Assembly: GCA_009785875.1 (NCBI GenBank)
Contig: WQUF01000230.1
Coordinates: forward strand, 1 to 12,211
Reading direction: 5' to 3'
Source of the DNA: Oscillospiraceae bacterium
GTDB lineage: Bacteria; Bacillota; Clostridia; Clostridiales; Clostridiaceae
Length of the DNA stretch: 12,211 nt
Shown here: positions 1 to 7,582 of the stretch, piece by piece
Layout of the letters: every line of letters begins with the position of its first letter
Position numbering within the stretch: position 1 is the stretch's first letter
The notes under the pieces: generated by a model
Database searches by the model: none
The model's input: the letters and a program-made list of their open reading frames with translations, nothing else
What the model was told of the DNA's origin: nothing
Translations under genes and position numbers: made by a program

Positions 1-35
1 AATATATTGTATTATATAGTATATTCGTAGTATAT

Positions 36-65
36 TCACTTTACAACCAACTATTAGTAAAGTGA
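36..65. terminator. Perfect 9-bp inverted repeat, possible terminator
   Basis: TCACTTTAC (36-44) and GTAAAGTGA (57-65) are exact reverse complements with a 12-base loop. On the plus strand the stem is followed by TCATTTTTATTT, so it could end a plus-strand transcript entering from outside the window. Read on the minus strand, where the ATPase gene ends at 84, it is followed by AATATAC and has no T-run, so it is a poor terminator for that gene. The stem is seen directly; the role is inferred. Confidence 0.45.
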
Positions 66-83
66 TCATTTTTATTTATTGTT

Positions 84-1376
84 TCATATTAAAAAAGCAG
101 CATAAAGAGGAATTGATTTTATACCATTCTCAAATCCGAAATTTTTTGTAGACAATTTAATTGCATATTCTGGTTTGTATTTGTTAATATAAATGCTTAA
201 GCTTTTAGCAGTAGTATTATCAGCAGATTTTACTTCAATTGGGATTATTTTTCCTTGCCTTTGAATAACAAAATCAACTTCCGCACCTTTATCTGACCAA
301 TAATATCCTTTATACTCATTTGAAATAAGTTGACAAGAAACGTAATTTTCAACCATACCGCCTTTAAAATCGTCCAATTCCTTTGATAAATATAATACGT
401 CTTCTGCAATTATTTCCTTCTTTGCACATAAAAGTCCGATATCAGCAACATAGATTTTAAATGAATCGATATCTCGATAATTTTCTAGAGGTCTTCTTGC
501 ATCTTCAACGCAATAAACACGATTGATAATTCCTGACAATATTAACCATTCAATAGCGTTTTCGAATTCAGAAGCTCTCGCACCTGTTTTTATGAGTTTA
601 TATTGAAATCTAGTGTTTTTCTTAGAAAGTTGAACAGTTATATTATCGTAGACGAGATGTGTCTTTTTAATTTCATTATCTGAGTTATATTTGCTCATAT
701 CACTTAAATAACTCGACAAAATCATATTTTGATTATGTCTTATCAAAATAAAATCCTTCGTTTCTGTGTACTTTTTAACGCAATCAGGCATACCTCCAAC
801 CACAAGATATTCTCGATAATATTTTAAAGCTATCTCATGCAACGCAGATGGCATAGGAGTGTTATTATCGAAACAATTCTTTATATTATCTATAAGATCA
901 TTCTCTCCAAAGGCTAAAAGAAATTCCTCAATGTCCATAGGATATATTGTCTTCATATCTACTTTTCCAACCGGAAATGAAAACTTTTCTCTATTAACTG
1001 CTACACCGAGCAAACTACCTGCTGCAATTATGTGATATTCAGGAGCATTTTCACAAAAATACTTTAAAGAAGTCAATGCTCTTTCGCAAAGCTGCACTTC
1101 ATCAAATACAATCAATGTCTTTTCAGGTATAATGGTTTGGCTTGCTATTCTAGATAAAATTGGAATCAAATACTTTGGATCTATATTTTCATCAAAAGTC
1201 TTATTCAGCGATGGATTTGTTTCAAAATTAAAATATGCAACATTTTCATAGTTATCTCGACCAAACTCCAATATGGAATAAGTCTTGCCGACTTGTCTTG
1301 CTCCTTGAATTATTAATGGTCTTCGATATTTGCTTTGTTTCCATGGAATAAGGTAATTCATAATCTTTCTATACAT
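84..1376 (-). CDS. AAA_14/DUF4143 family ATPase
   Basis: This is a 430-residue ATP-binding protein. The N-terminal AAA domain has a Walker A motif GARQVGKT (residues 25-32), a Walker B LIVFDEV with D92-E93, and a sensor-like AAGS (118-121). The C-terminal half matches the DUF4143 type and ends in a PD-(D/E)xK-like nuclease-fold signature: GAEVDF (364-369), then IEVKS (380-384). The length is normal for the family, so the gene looks intact. These proteins are abundant and often multicopy in Clostridia, Bacteroidetes and archaea. They are frequently found in accessory regions, but their substrate is unknown, and nothing here shows whether the nuclease-like fold cuts DNA. The start is an ATG with AAGGTG (1385-1390) 8 bases upstream. 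The gene is divergent from the acyltransferase at 1627 and appears monocistronic. The family is confident; the function is not. Confidence 0.9.
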   Translation of the reverse strand: MYRKIMNYLIPWKQSKYRRPLIIQGARQVGKTYSILEFGRDNYENVAYFNFETNPSLNKTFDENIDPKYLIPILSRIASQTIIPEKTLIVFDEVQLCERALTSLKYFCENAPEYHIIAAGSLLGVAVNREKFSFPVGKVDMKTIYPMDIEEFLLAFGENDLIDNIKNCFDNNTPMPSALHEIALKYYREYLVVGGMPDCVKKYTETKDFILIRHNQNMILSSYLSDMSKYNSDNEIKKTHLVYDNITVQLSKKNTRFQYKLIKTGARASEFENAIEWLILSGIINRVYCVEDARRPLENYRDIDSFKIYVADIGLLCAKKEIIAEDVLYLSKELDDFKGGMVENYVSCQLISNEYKGYYWSDKGAEVDFVIQRQGKIIPIEVKSADNTTAKSLSIYINKYKPEYAIKLSTKNFGFENGIKSIPLYAAFLI

Positions 1377-1407
1377 TTTTAATACACCTTAAATTATTAA
1401 TGTGAAT

Positions 1408-1436
1408 ACAATATCATATATTCGTGTATTTTTCAA
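1408..1436 (-). promoter_or_regulatory. Putative sigma-A promoter of the ATPase gene
   Basis: On the minus strand TTGAAA (1436-1431) lies 17 bases before TATTGT (1413-1408). This predicts a start near 1401 and a leader of about 25 bases containing the AAGGTG ribosome binding site. The -10 matches consensus at 4 of 6 positions, so this is a moderate call in AT-rich DNA. Confidence 0.4.
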
Positions 1437-1567
1437 CAGAGTGTTTTAAAAATGATCATTTTGTTTAATACATAGATACATGATTCTCATCACATTTCTA
1501 TGTTTAATTATATCCTGTCTTTACTTATATAATAAAACTTTATACAAACTTCTTGAGATGGTAATTC

Positions 1568-1595
1568 TTGAAAATATTTATATAGATAATATAAT
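1568..1595 (+). promoter_or_regulatory. Putative sigma-A promoter of the acyltransferase gene
   Basis: TTGAAA (1568-1573) and a consensus TATAAT (1590-1595) are separated by 16 bases. A start near 1602 would leave a leader of about 25 bases that includes AAGGAG at 1613-1618. The perfect -10 box makes this one of the better promoters in the window. Confidence 0.55.
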
Positions 1596-1626
1596 TTACC
1601 ATAAATACTAATAAGGAGCTTTATCT

Positions 1627-3033
1627 ATGTTAACTGAAAAAGAAAGAATATATAAAAGGAAGCTCATTTCTTTAGAGGCGACTTTCATCAATTCCCCAGG
1701 AGCAATTGTTGGAATGGTAGCAAAGATTTCAGGTCTCATCGATGATAATAAATTTAAATATGCTATCGACAAAATAGTTGAAGCATATCCTATATTAAAA
1801 TGCAAAATAAATTGGGATAAAGATGATGAACCTTATTTTGAAGAGACTAATAATAGCATCCCTGTTTCTATAATCAAAAGATATTCAGATGAAGATTTTG
1901 AAAATATCATCTCTGAAGAATGGGAGAAAGGTTTTGATTTAGTAAATGGTCCTTTATGCAAGTTCATTCTATTAAAATCACCAGAAAAATCTGAGATAAT
2001 ATTCGTCGGTCAACATAGCATTATTGATGGCATATCTACTACTATAATGGTTGATTTAATGCTTAAAATTATGGACAATCAGTCTTTACAAATAAAATCA
2101 ATGGAATACGAGAAATTGCCTTCTGAAGAGAACTTAAAGAAATATATACCTAAAATTAGTCTAATAGATAGACTTAAAAATACAGCAATATCAAACTTTG
2201 TAAACTATAGATGGAAAAGAAGTAAGATAAATATTCCCAAAGAAGATATAAAAAAAGCTCAGGATTGTTTTTTTAATAAATTCTTTTATATAGTGAAGAT
2301 AGACGAATTTAGTGTAGAACAAACTGCTGCTTTCATATTTAAATGCAAAAAAAATAATGTGACGGTGAATTCTGCCCTTGGAACTGCATTTCTAGCCTGT
2401 CGTGCAGAAGAAAATTTAGATAAAAGAATCATAATACCTGTGGATCTTAGAAAGTATTTAGGTGATTCTGCTAAAGAATTCATAGGATGCTATTCATCAT
2501 CAATAGAAATAGGATTTACATACGATGTTTCAAAATCATTTTGGGAAAATGCAAAAATATTTAACGAACTATCCTTTAAATCTTTAACTAATTTTGAGCA
2601 TATTAAAAAATTATATTTTTTGTCAAGGTTACCAAATAATTTTTTAGAAAGCTATATTTTATCCCAAAGGATTCAGACACACCAGGATATATTTAAGATC
2701 TTTCCTTATGCTGAGAAGCTTGGTCAAAATAGCAACAATATCGCATCCATAGCAGCAAGAGCAGAATCAAAAAAGATTTCAACATTTACTATCACAAATT
2801 TAGGGATATTTAATAGGCAATGTGATTACAAAAACTTTAAATTAGAAAGCTTGATAATGTATCCATCGTCAGTAGCTTCTTCCAGCACTAATATAATATT
2901 ATCTGTTATAACAATCAACAGTAAATTAACATTATCTTATCATATGTTAGTAGACAAGGTTAAGAAAAATTCAACTTATCATTATATAGAAAATATCAAA
3001 GAAAAAGTACATAAATTTATACTGGATATCTAG
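1627..3033 (+). CDS. Condensation/PapA-like acyltransferase
   Basis: This is a 468-residue protein of the CoA-dependent acyltransferase superfamily that includes NRPS condensation domains, PapA/WS-DGAT enzymes and alcohol O-acetyltransferases. The active-site motif HSIIDG has H130 as the expected base and D134 as its structural partner. The position before it is Gln, where NRPS domains usually have a second His. An ITNLG segment (389-393) resembles the C-terminal TNLG motif of PapA and alcohol acetyltransferases. The N-terminal stretch around residues 40-60 has the usual helix followed by YPILK. No signal peptide or membrane segment is evident, so it is likely cytosolic. There is no carrier-protein or adenylation partner nearby, so a stand-alone acyl transfer to an alcohol or amine is more likely than peptide synthesis. 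The substrate cannot be inferred. AAGGAG sits 8 bases before the ATG. Confidence 0.8.
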   Translation: MLTEKERIYKRKLISLEATFINSPGAIVGMVAKISGLIDDNKFKYAIDKIVEAYPILKCKINWDKDDEPYFEETNNSIPVSIIKRYSDEDFENIISEEWEKGFDLVNGPLCKFILLKSPEKSEIIFVGQHSIIDGISTTIMVDLMLKIMDNQSLQIKSMEYEKLPSEENLKKYIPKISLIDRLKNTAISNFVNYRWKRSKINIPKEDIKKAQDCFFNKFFYIVKIDEFSVEQTAAFIFKCKKNNVTVNSALGTAFLACRAEENLDKRIIIPVDLRKYLGDSAKEFIGCYSSSIEIGFTYDVSKSFWENAKIFNELSFKSLTNFEHIKKLYFLSRLPNNFLESYILSQRIQTHQDIFKIFPYAEKLGQNSNNIASIAARAESKKISTFTITNLGIFNRQCDYKNFKLESLIMYPSSVASSSTNIILSVITINSKLTLSYHMLVDKVKKNSTYHYIENIKEKVHKFILDI

Positions 3034-3037
3034 ACAT

Positions 3038-3080
3038 AAAAAGCACCTTACTTTTATATTTAAGAAAGCAAGGTGTTTTT
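3038..3080. terminator. Bidirectional rho-independent terminator
   Basis: CACCTT-A-CTTT (3044-3054) pairs with AAAG-C-AAGGTG (3065-3075), with one internal mismatch. The stem is followed by TTTTT (3076-3080) on the plus strand, and by the complement of AAAAA (3038-3042) on the minus strand. It lies between the stop of the acyltransferase (3033) and the stop of the minus-strand deacetylase (3083), so it can end both convergent transcripts. Confidence 0.85.
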
Positions 3081-3082
3081 CA

Positions 3083-3859
3083 TTATTTAACCAAGTCCTC
3101 TAAACTTTTAAATTCAAATCCCATTCCTTTATATTTCTCAATCAATTCATCTAATATGAGAGAATTTGTCTTTGAAGTGCTATGCAAAAGGATTAAAGCA
3201 CCATTATGGACACGAGAAGTTAACTTTGAAATTGCGTCTCCCCATGATGGCTGTTTTTTATCCTCATAATCCTCATACGCTACGCTCCAAAATATGGTTT
3301 TATATCCTAATTTTTTTGCGAATTTTAAACTAAGTTCATTATATTTACCACAGGGAGGTCTATACAATTTCTTCATCTCTTCACCTGTGACAGATTTATA
3401 GATATCTTCAACTCTAGTTAATTCTTTTGAAAAGGCCTCTATACTTGAAAATTTAGCCATATCAGGATGGTTCATTGTATGATTTCCAATTATATGCCCT
3501 TCATTTATCATCCTTTTTATTATTTCAGGATTATTCCTTATATAAGTTCCTACTAAAAAAAATGTTGCTGGAACTCCGTGTTTCTTTAAAATATCGAGAA
3601 TTTTAACGGTATATCCATTTTCATAACCAGCATCAAATGTCAAATATACTGATTTTTCATTTAAATCTCCAATATAATATCCATCGTATTTTTCTATAAA
3701 TCCTTCTGGTTCATCAATAATAGGTGCTTCCCCAGGATTCTGAAAGCTGACACCCCACTCTTTTGTTATTCCAAATACATTAAAGTTCGAATAAAAAATC
3801 GAAAATATAAAGATCAAACTGAGTACTTTATAAACATTTTTCTTAAAGTGTTTTATCAC
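3083..3859 (-). CDS. pdaA: PdaA-like polysaccharide deacetylase (downstream copy)
   Basis: This is a 258-residue NodB-fold (carbohydrate esterase 4) protein of the PdaA type. Known PdaA enzymes remove N-acetyl from muramic acid and form the muramic-delta-lactam of spore cortex. Residues 1-7 are basic and 11-23 hydrophobic, giving a signal peptide or membrane anchor. The metal and catalytic motifs are present: TFDAGYENG with D76, NHTMNHP with H127 and H131, RPPCG with R167, and LLH with H226. The usual second Asp of TFDDG is replaced, as is characteristic of PdaA (TFDxGYENG). The start is a GTG. The ATG one base upstream in another frame is followed directly by TGA and cannot be used. AGGGGTG lies 4 bases before the GTG. 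Only 10 bases separate it from its upstream paralogue's stop, so translational coupling is likely. Confidence 0.85.
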   Translation of the reverse strand: MIKHFKKNVYKVLSLIFIFSIFYSNFNVFGITKEWGVSFQNPGEAPIIDEPEGFIEKYDGYYIGDLNEKSVYLTFDAGYENGYTVKILDILKKHGVPATFFLVGTYIRNNPEIIKRMINEGHIIGNHTMNHPDMAKFSSIEAFSKELTRVEDIYKSVTGEEMKKLYRPPCGKYNELSLKFAKKLGYKTIFWSVAYEDYEDKKQPSWGDAISKLTSRVHNGALILLHSTSKTNSLILDELIEKYKGMGFEFKSLEDLVK

Positions 3860-3869
3860 ATTTCACCCC

Positions 3870-4619
3870 TTATTTAACTAAATCTTCTAAACTTCTAAAT
3901 TCAAATCCCATCCCTTTATATTTTCCAATCAATTCATCTAATATGAGAGAATTTGATTTTGATGTATTGTGCAAAAGAACCACAGCACCATTATGAATGC
4001 GGGGTATTAATTTTGAAAAGGCTTCCTCTTTCGATGGCTGATTATTATTATCGTAATCTCTATAGGCTACGCTCCAAAATATGGTTTTATATCCTAATTC
4101 TTTAGCCATTTTTAAGTTTTGCTCGCTATATTTGCCTTGAGGAGGTCTATAAAACTTTTTCATTTCTTGACCTGTGATAGATTTATATAAGTCTTCAACT
4201 TGAGATAATTCCTTTGAAAAAGCTTCTTTACTTGAAATTTTTGTCATATCTGGATGTTTCATTGTATGATTTCCAACAATATGGCCTTCATTTACCATTC
4301 TTTTTACAATTTCAGGCTTGCCTTTTAAATAGTGTCCTACTAAAAAAAATGTTGCAGGGACCTCATTTTTTTTCAGGACATCCAAGATTTTTTCAGTATA
4401 TCCATTTTCATATCCTGAATCAAATGTTAAATATACGACTTTTTCATTTGGATCCCCCATAAAATATCCACCAAATTGTTTCAGATAGTCCTTAGTTTCG
4501 TTACCAACTGGAGTCTTTCCAAGCTCAGGATAGGAAAGACCCCATTCTTTTGTCGCTCCAAAGACGTTAAAAATTGAAATAATAAATATTAAACTTAGTA
4601 CTTTATAAATAATTTTCAT
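3870..4619 (-). CDS. pdaA: PdaA-like polysaccharide deacetylase (upstream copy)
   Basis: This is a 249-residue paralogue of the gene immediately downstream. The two are clearly similar from the signal segment to the shared ending SLEDLVK. Motifs are TFDSGYENG (D67), NHTMKHP (H118, H122), RPPQG (R158) and LLH (H217), so both copies look catalytically intact. Hydrophobic residues 6-18 after a basic start suggest export, possibly with cleavage near FGA-T (residue 22). An in-frame GTG at 4628 would give three more residues, but that GTG is the end of the ribosome binding site AGAGGTG itself. The ATG at 4619, 6 bases after it, is the better start. The gap to sleC upstream is 80 bases with no terminator seen, so the three genes may be co-transcribed. 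The closest known role is muramic-delta-lactam synthesis; a different peptidoglycan substrate for one copy cannot be excluded. Confidence 0.85.
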   Translation of the reverse strand: MKIIYKVLSLIFIISIFNVFGATKEWGLSYPELGKTPVGNETKDYLKQFGGYFMGDPNEKVVYLTFDSGYENGYTEKILDVLKKNEVPATFFLVGHYLKGKPEIVKRMVNEGHIVGNHTMKHPDMTKISSKEAFSKELSQVEDLYKSITGQEMKKFYRPPQGKYSEQNLKMAKELGYKTIFWSVAYRDYDNNNQPSKEEAFSKLIPRIHNGAVVLLHNTSKSNSLILDELIGKYKGMGFEFRSLEDLVK

Positions 4620-4699
4620 GAAATTCACCTCTTCTTTAGTAAGTCTAATCTTTGTTAGTCTTTGTATTTTCTCCTAAATTAATCATCTAAAACTAATCT

Positions 4700-6073
4700 T
4701 TAGTCATAATAATCTGCAGTTGGAACAGCACCTCTAAGAGATGAAATGGTAGGTGGAATAAATTTCTTGGTTTTGAAAAAATCGCTATTCCTAAAACTTT
4801 CGCTTCTTAATTTTGAGATTTCATCTATATCAGCAGAATCTCTTAAATCCACAATTTTACTTATATCATTGTAAATAGAAGATAAACCATACCAAGTTTG
4901 CAGACCAACTACACCATCAGGAATAAGTCCAAATATTTGTTGAAATGTTTTAACTGATTTTTCAGTTAAGGGACCAAAAATACCATCTACTGTTAGCTTA
5001 GGAATTAAAGGATAAACATTGGATATAGCATTAATTTGTTCCTGAATAGTACGCACACGTGTACCATAAGAACCTTTCCTTAAAGGAATACCAGGATAAG
5101 ATTCCGGAACACCATCAACTTTTTTTGCATAACCTAATATGAGGTTATTACCATAAAAATATTTTAATATTTCCATAGGAGTTTTGCCAAGATCTGCTTG
5201 ATCTTTGCTTCCCCATTGTGAAAGCCATCCAGGGCATGTAACATCATGTCCATCACAATACTGAGTTAATAAAGGTTGTTTAGATCCTGGCCTCTTAACA
5301 TAGTTTGTAAATAATTCATCCACTAAACTGCTTACATTGTTATATATGTTTCGTCCATATACAAAGTATTGATCATAGGCTGTGCTATTCGTTATATGAA
5401 ACTCCTTGCCTTTATTTTTGTACCAATCAGTAAAAATTCTGTTCATGGTAAAGGATAGAATGCAAAGTATATTTGCCCTAATTGCATTTTCAGGCCATGT
5501 GGCATAAATTTCTGAACATACTACATTTTTAATGTAATCCTTAAACATCACTTTGTGATCTGTGGCAGATGAATTTGGGGTACCCATATGGATAGTTATA
5601 AATTTCGGAACAACAGGTTCAGGTAATACCACAAATCCTGGTTGTGCATCGAGTGGTTTTAACTCTTCTTCATGTATTTTAGCTGGAAGATCGCTGTTTA
5701 ACCTTACATTGGGTATTTCAATTGTTATTTCATCGCTTTGTTTAGCATCTTCAACTGGAAACATTTTAACAGGCTGCATAGATAACCTATCAGCAAGAAT
5801 TTGGGTACCTAAAATATTTACAGTTCTATAACCTGGTGACTCTATCCTTACGTTTGCTACACTATAAGGAATTGTTCCAGGACTTTGAGAAGCTTTTACT
5901 GGTGGAGCTTCAAGTTCGACTTCTTCAGTTCTGCCAATTTCATTAGTTTTGACTTCTATTTTAGCCATCGGGTCTAGGGCAGAAGATAAAGGAGTTATTG
6001 TAACTTTTGCATCTTGAAATGGAATCGGTGAATTTTCTTTATATGTCTCTATTCGCAATAGTCCTTTTGCCAT
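4700..6073 (-). CDS. sleC: SleC-like spore cortex-lytic enzyme precursor
   Basis: This 457-residue protein matches my recollection of clostridial SleC, a lytic transglycosylase that degrades spore cortex at germination after Csp proteases remove its pro-region. Residues 1 to about 150 form the beta-rich N-terminal region and end at a Pro-rich VVLPEPVVP, roughly where known SleC precursors are cleaved (inferred by position). A SpoIID/LytB-type domain spans about 170-310: SEIYATWP carries the probable catalytic E188, and CPGWLSQWGS (280-289) matches the SpoIID SQWGA motif. A PG_binding_1 domain covers about 333-396 with VDGIFGPLT. A polar tail of about 60 residues follows. No classical signal peptide is seen, as expected for a protein made in the mother cell. 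GGAGG lies 6 bases before the ATG. No convincing sporulation-sigma promoter was found. SleC-like paralogues exist in Clostridia, so orthology is likely but unproven. Confidence 0.82.
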   Translation of the reverse strand: MAKGLLRIETYKENSPIPFQDAKVTITPLSSALDPMAKIEVKTNEIGRTEEVELEAPPVKASQSPGTIPYSVANVRIESPGYRTVNILGTQILADRLSMQPVKMFPVEDAKQSDEITIEIPNVRLNSDLPAKIHEEELKPLDAQPGFVVLPEPVVPKFITIHMGTPNSSATDHKVMFKDYIKNVVCSEIYATWPENAIRANILCILSFTMNRIFTDWYKNKGKEFHITNSTAYDQYFVYGRNIYNNVSSLVDELFTNYVKRPGSKQPLLTQYCDGHDVTCPGWLSQWGSKDQADLGKTPMEILKYFYGNNLILGYAKKVDGVPESYPGIPLRKGSYGTRVRTIQEQINAISNVYPLIPKLTVDGIFGPLTEKSVKTFQQIFGLIPDGVVGLQTWYGLSSIYNDISKIVDLRDSADIDEISKLRSESFRNSDFFKTKKFIPPTISSLRGAVPTADYYD

Positions 6074-6223
6074 AAAATTCCTCCAAAAATTTACTTATAT
6101 AAAAGTATATTCTAATATTAAAATAAATATTAATATTAAGTAAAAAAAACTAATATTCGCTATTTCAAATGATGTAACTATAAAAATGATCTAAACAGTG
6201 ATATAATTAATTGGGTGATAAAA

Positions 6224-7381
6224 ATGGAAAATATTTATTTGGATAATGCTGCGACATCATTTCCAAAAGCTTCTGGTCTTGGAGAATTTATTTCGAACTA
6301 TATTAGTAATTTTGGTGTCAATATAAATAGAGGATTTTCAGAATTATCTTATGAAGCAGAAAATATAGTTTATAACACTAGAGAAATTTTATGCGAGTTC
6401 TTTCATTTTGATGATCCTTCTCAAGTGATATTTACAAAAAATATCACTGAAAGTATTAATGTAATAATGTTAGGATTATTAAAAAGTTCAGATCATATCA
6501 TTGTGTCTTCTATGGAGCACAATGCTGTGGTAAGACCACTCAGTTTTTTGCACGATAATGGTGTAAGCTTCTCAAAGGTTAAATGCAGTAAAGATGGTGA
6601 GTTAAATCCAGAAGATATTAAAAAATTAGTTAGGAAAAATACTAAGGCTATTATTATGACACATTCTTCAAATGTTTCAGGCAAGATATTCCCTTTGAAA
6701 AGAGTTGGGGAAATTGCTAAAGAGCATAATTTATATTTTATAATAGATACAGCTCAAACCGCAGGCTTCATCCCCATAGATTTTCACGATTTAAATGCTG
6801 ATGTTATTACTTTTACAGGACATAAAGGACTTCTTGGACCTCAGGGAATTGGTGGTTTTTTAATAAATTCTGTAATAAATAAAAAAGTAAGACCTTTAGT
6901 TTATGGCGGTACGGGAAGTTTTTCTCATCTTGAGCGTCAGCCAAACACCATGCCTGATAAATATGAAAGTGGTACTTTAAATATACCAGGTATTGCTGGA
7001 TTGAATTTTAGTTTAAATTACATAAAGGAAATAGGAGGATTAGAATATATAAGAGAAAAAGAGATCGCTCTAACTAAAAAATTTATTGAAGGACTTATGA
7101 ATATAAATAAAATCAAAATAGTAGGATCACTGGAGTTAACAGATAGATGTCCAGTGGTATCTATAACTACAGATAAAAAGGATATTTCAGATGTTGCTTA
7201 TCAGCTTAATAAAAGGTATGGAATATCAACTAGAGTTGGACTTCATTGCTCTCCTTGGTCCCATATGACATTAGGGACTTTTCCTCAAGGAACCATTAGG
7301 TTTAGCATCGGTCATAAAAATACAAATGAACAGATAGAAAAAGTAATTTTAGCATTAAATTCAATTATGAATAATAAGTGA
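6224..7381 (+). CDS. Cysteine desulfurase family class V aminotransferase
   Basis: This is a 385-residue PLP-dependent fold-type I enzyme. It opens with IYLDNAATSFPK, typical of cysteine desulfurase-like proteins. PLP-site residues are visible: H99 in MEHNAV stacking on the cofactor, D175 and Q178 in DTAQTAG, and the Schiff-base lysine K201 in TGHKG. C342 in GLHCSPWSH lies in the C-terminal loop that carries the persulfide Cys in NifS/SufS relatives. This form (HCSP, GTIRFS) fits the EF2568-like subfamily, whose physiological substrate is not settled. No iscU, nifU or sufU partner is present, so a dedicated Fe-S assembly role is not supported. An in-frame GTG at 6215 lies inside the ribosome binding site GGGTG (6213-6217); the ATG at 6224, 6 bases after it, is preferred. 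It is divergent from sleC across 150 bases. Confidence 0.88.
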   Translation: MENIYLDNAATSFPKASGLGEFISNYISNFGVNINRGFSELSYEAENIVYNTREILCEFFHFDDPSQVIFTKNITESINVIMLGLLKSSDHIIVSSMEHNAVVRPLSFLHDNGVSFSKVKCSKDGELNPEDIKKLVRKNTKAIIMTHSSNVSGKIFPLKRVGEIAKEHNLYFIIDTAQTAGFIPIDFHDLNADVITFTGHKGLLGPQGIGGFLINSVINKKVRPLVYGGTGSFSHLERQPNTMPDKYESGTLNIPGIAGLNFSLNYIKEIGGLEYIREKEIALTKKFIEGLMNINKIKIVGSLELTDRCPVVSITTDKKDISDVAYQLNKRYGISTRVGLHCSPWSHMTLGTFPQGTIRFSIGHKNTNEQIEKVILALNSIMNNK

Positions 7382-7473
7382 ACGGATATTCTCAAACTTT
7401 TATATATTTGCTATATATTTTATTATTACTTCATAAAACAATATATATTTGAGTGAAAAGAGGAAATTTAGGG

Positions 7474-7502
7474 TTGACATTTTTGTTTTTAATTAATAAA
7501 AT
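7474..7502 (+). promoter_or_regulatory. Strong sigma-A promoter of first NlpC/P60 gene
   Basis: A consensus TTGACA (7474-7479) and TAAAAT (7497-7502) are separated by exactly 17 bases. Transcription should start near 7509, giving a leader of about 74 bases that contains the hairpin at 7522-7559. This is the best promoter in the window and suggests vegetative, housekeeping-sigma expression. It is not part of the duplicated unit: no matching sequence precedes the second gene. Confidence 0.7.
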
Positions 7503-7521
7503 TAACTATATAGTATTCACA

Positions 7522-7559
7522 TAAATGCAAAGATATAACAATAGAATAACTTGCATTTA
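7522..7559 (+). promoter_or_regulatory. Leader hairpin of first NlpC/P60 gene
   Basis: TAAATGCAA (7522-7530) and TTGCATTTA (7551-7559) are perfect reverse complements with a 20-base loop. They lie in the predicted 5' untranslated region, upstream of AGGAGG (7573-7578). The element recurs before the second gene (8819-8856) with the loop nearly unchanged. It has no T-run, so it is not a terminator. It is far shorter than the c-di-AMP (ydaO-type) riboswitches that often precede wall-hydrolase genes. The role is unknown; mRNA stability, translation control or a protein-binding operator are all possible. Confidence 0.5.
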
Positions 7560-7582
7560 AACATCGTTCATTAGGAGGAGAT

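Noticed and set aside
4620..4699. Short CTAA/TTAG repeats and an orphan TTTAGGAGAA ribosome-binding-like site between sleC and the deacetylases
   Set aside because: The pairings are only 4 bp, no start codon follows the AGGAGA, and no small open frame fits.
6202..6207. TATAAT just before the class V aminotransferase gene as its -10 box
   Set aside because: Transcription would start inside the ribosome binding site, and no acceptable -35 lies 16-18 bases upstream.
7401..7425. An AT-only hairpin (TATATA/TATATA) after the class V aminotransferase gene as a terminator
   Set aside because: Six A-T pairs with no G-C are too weak, and such patterns are common by chance in this base composition.
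7522..7559. The leader hairpin as part of a c-di-AMP (ydaO-type) riboswitch
   Set aside because: The whole leader is only about 74 bases if the promoter call is right. That is well under the size of that riboswitch, and I see none of its multi-helix layout.
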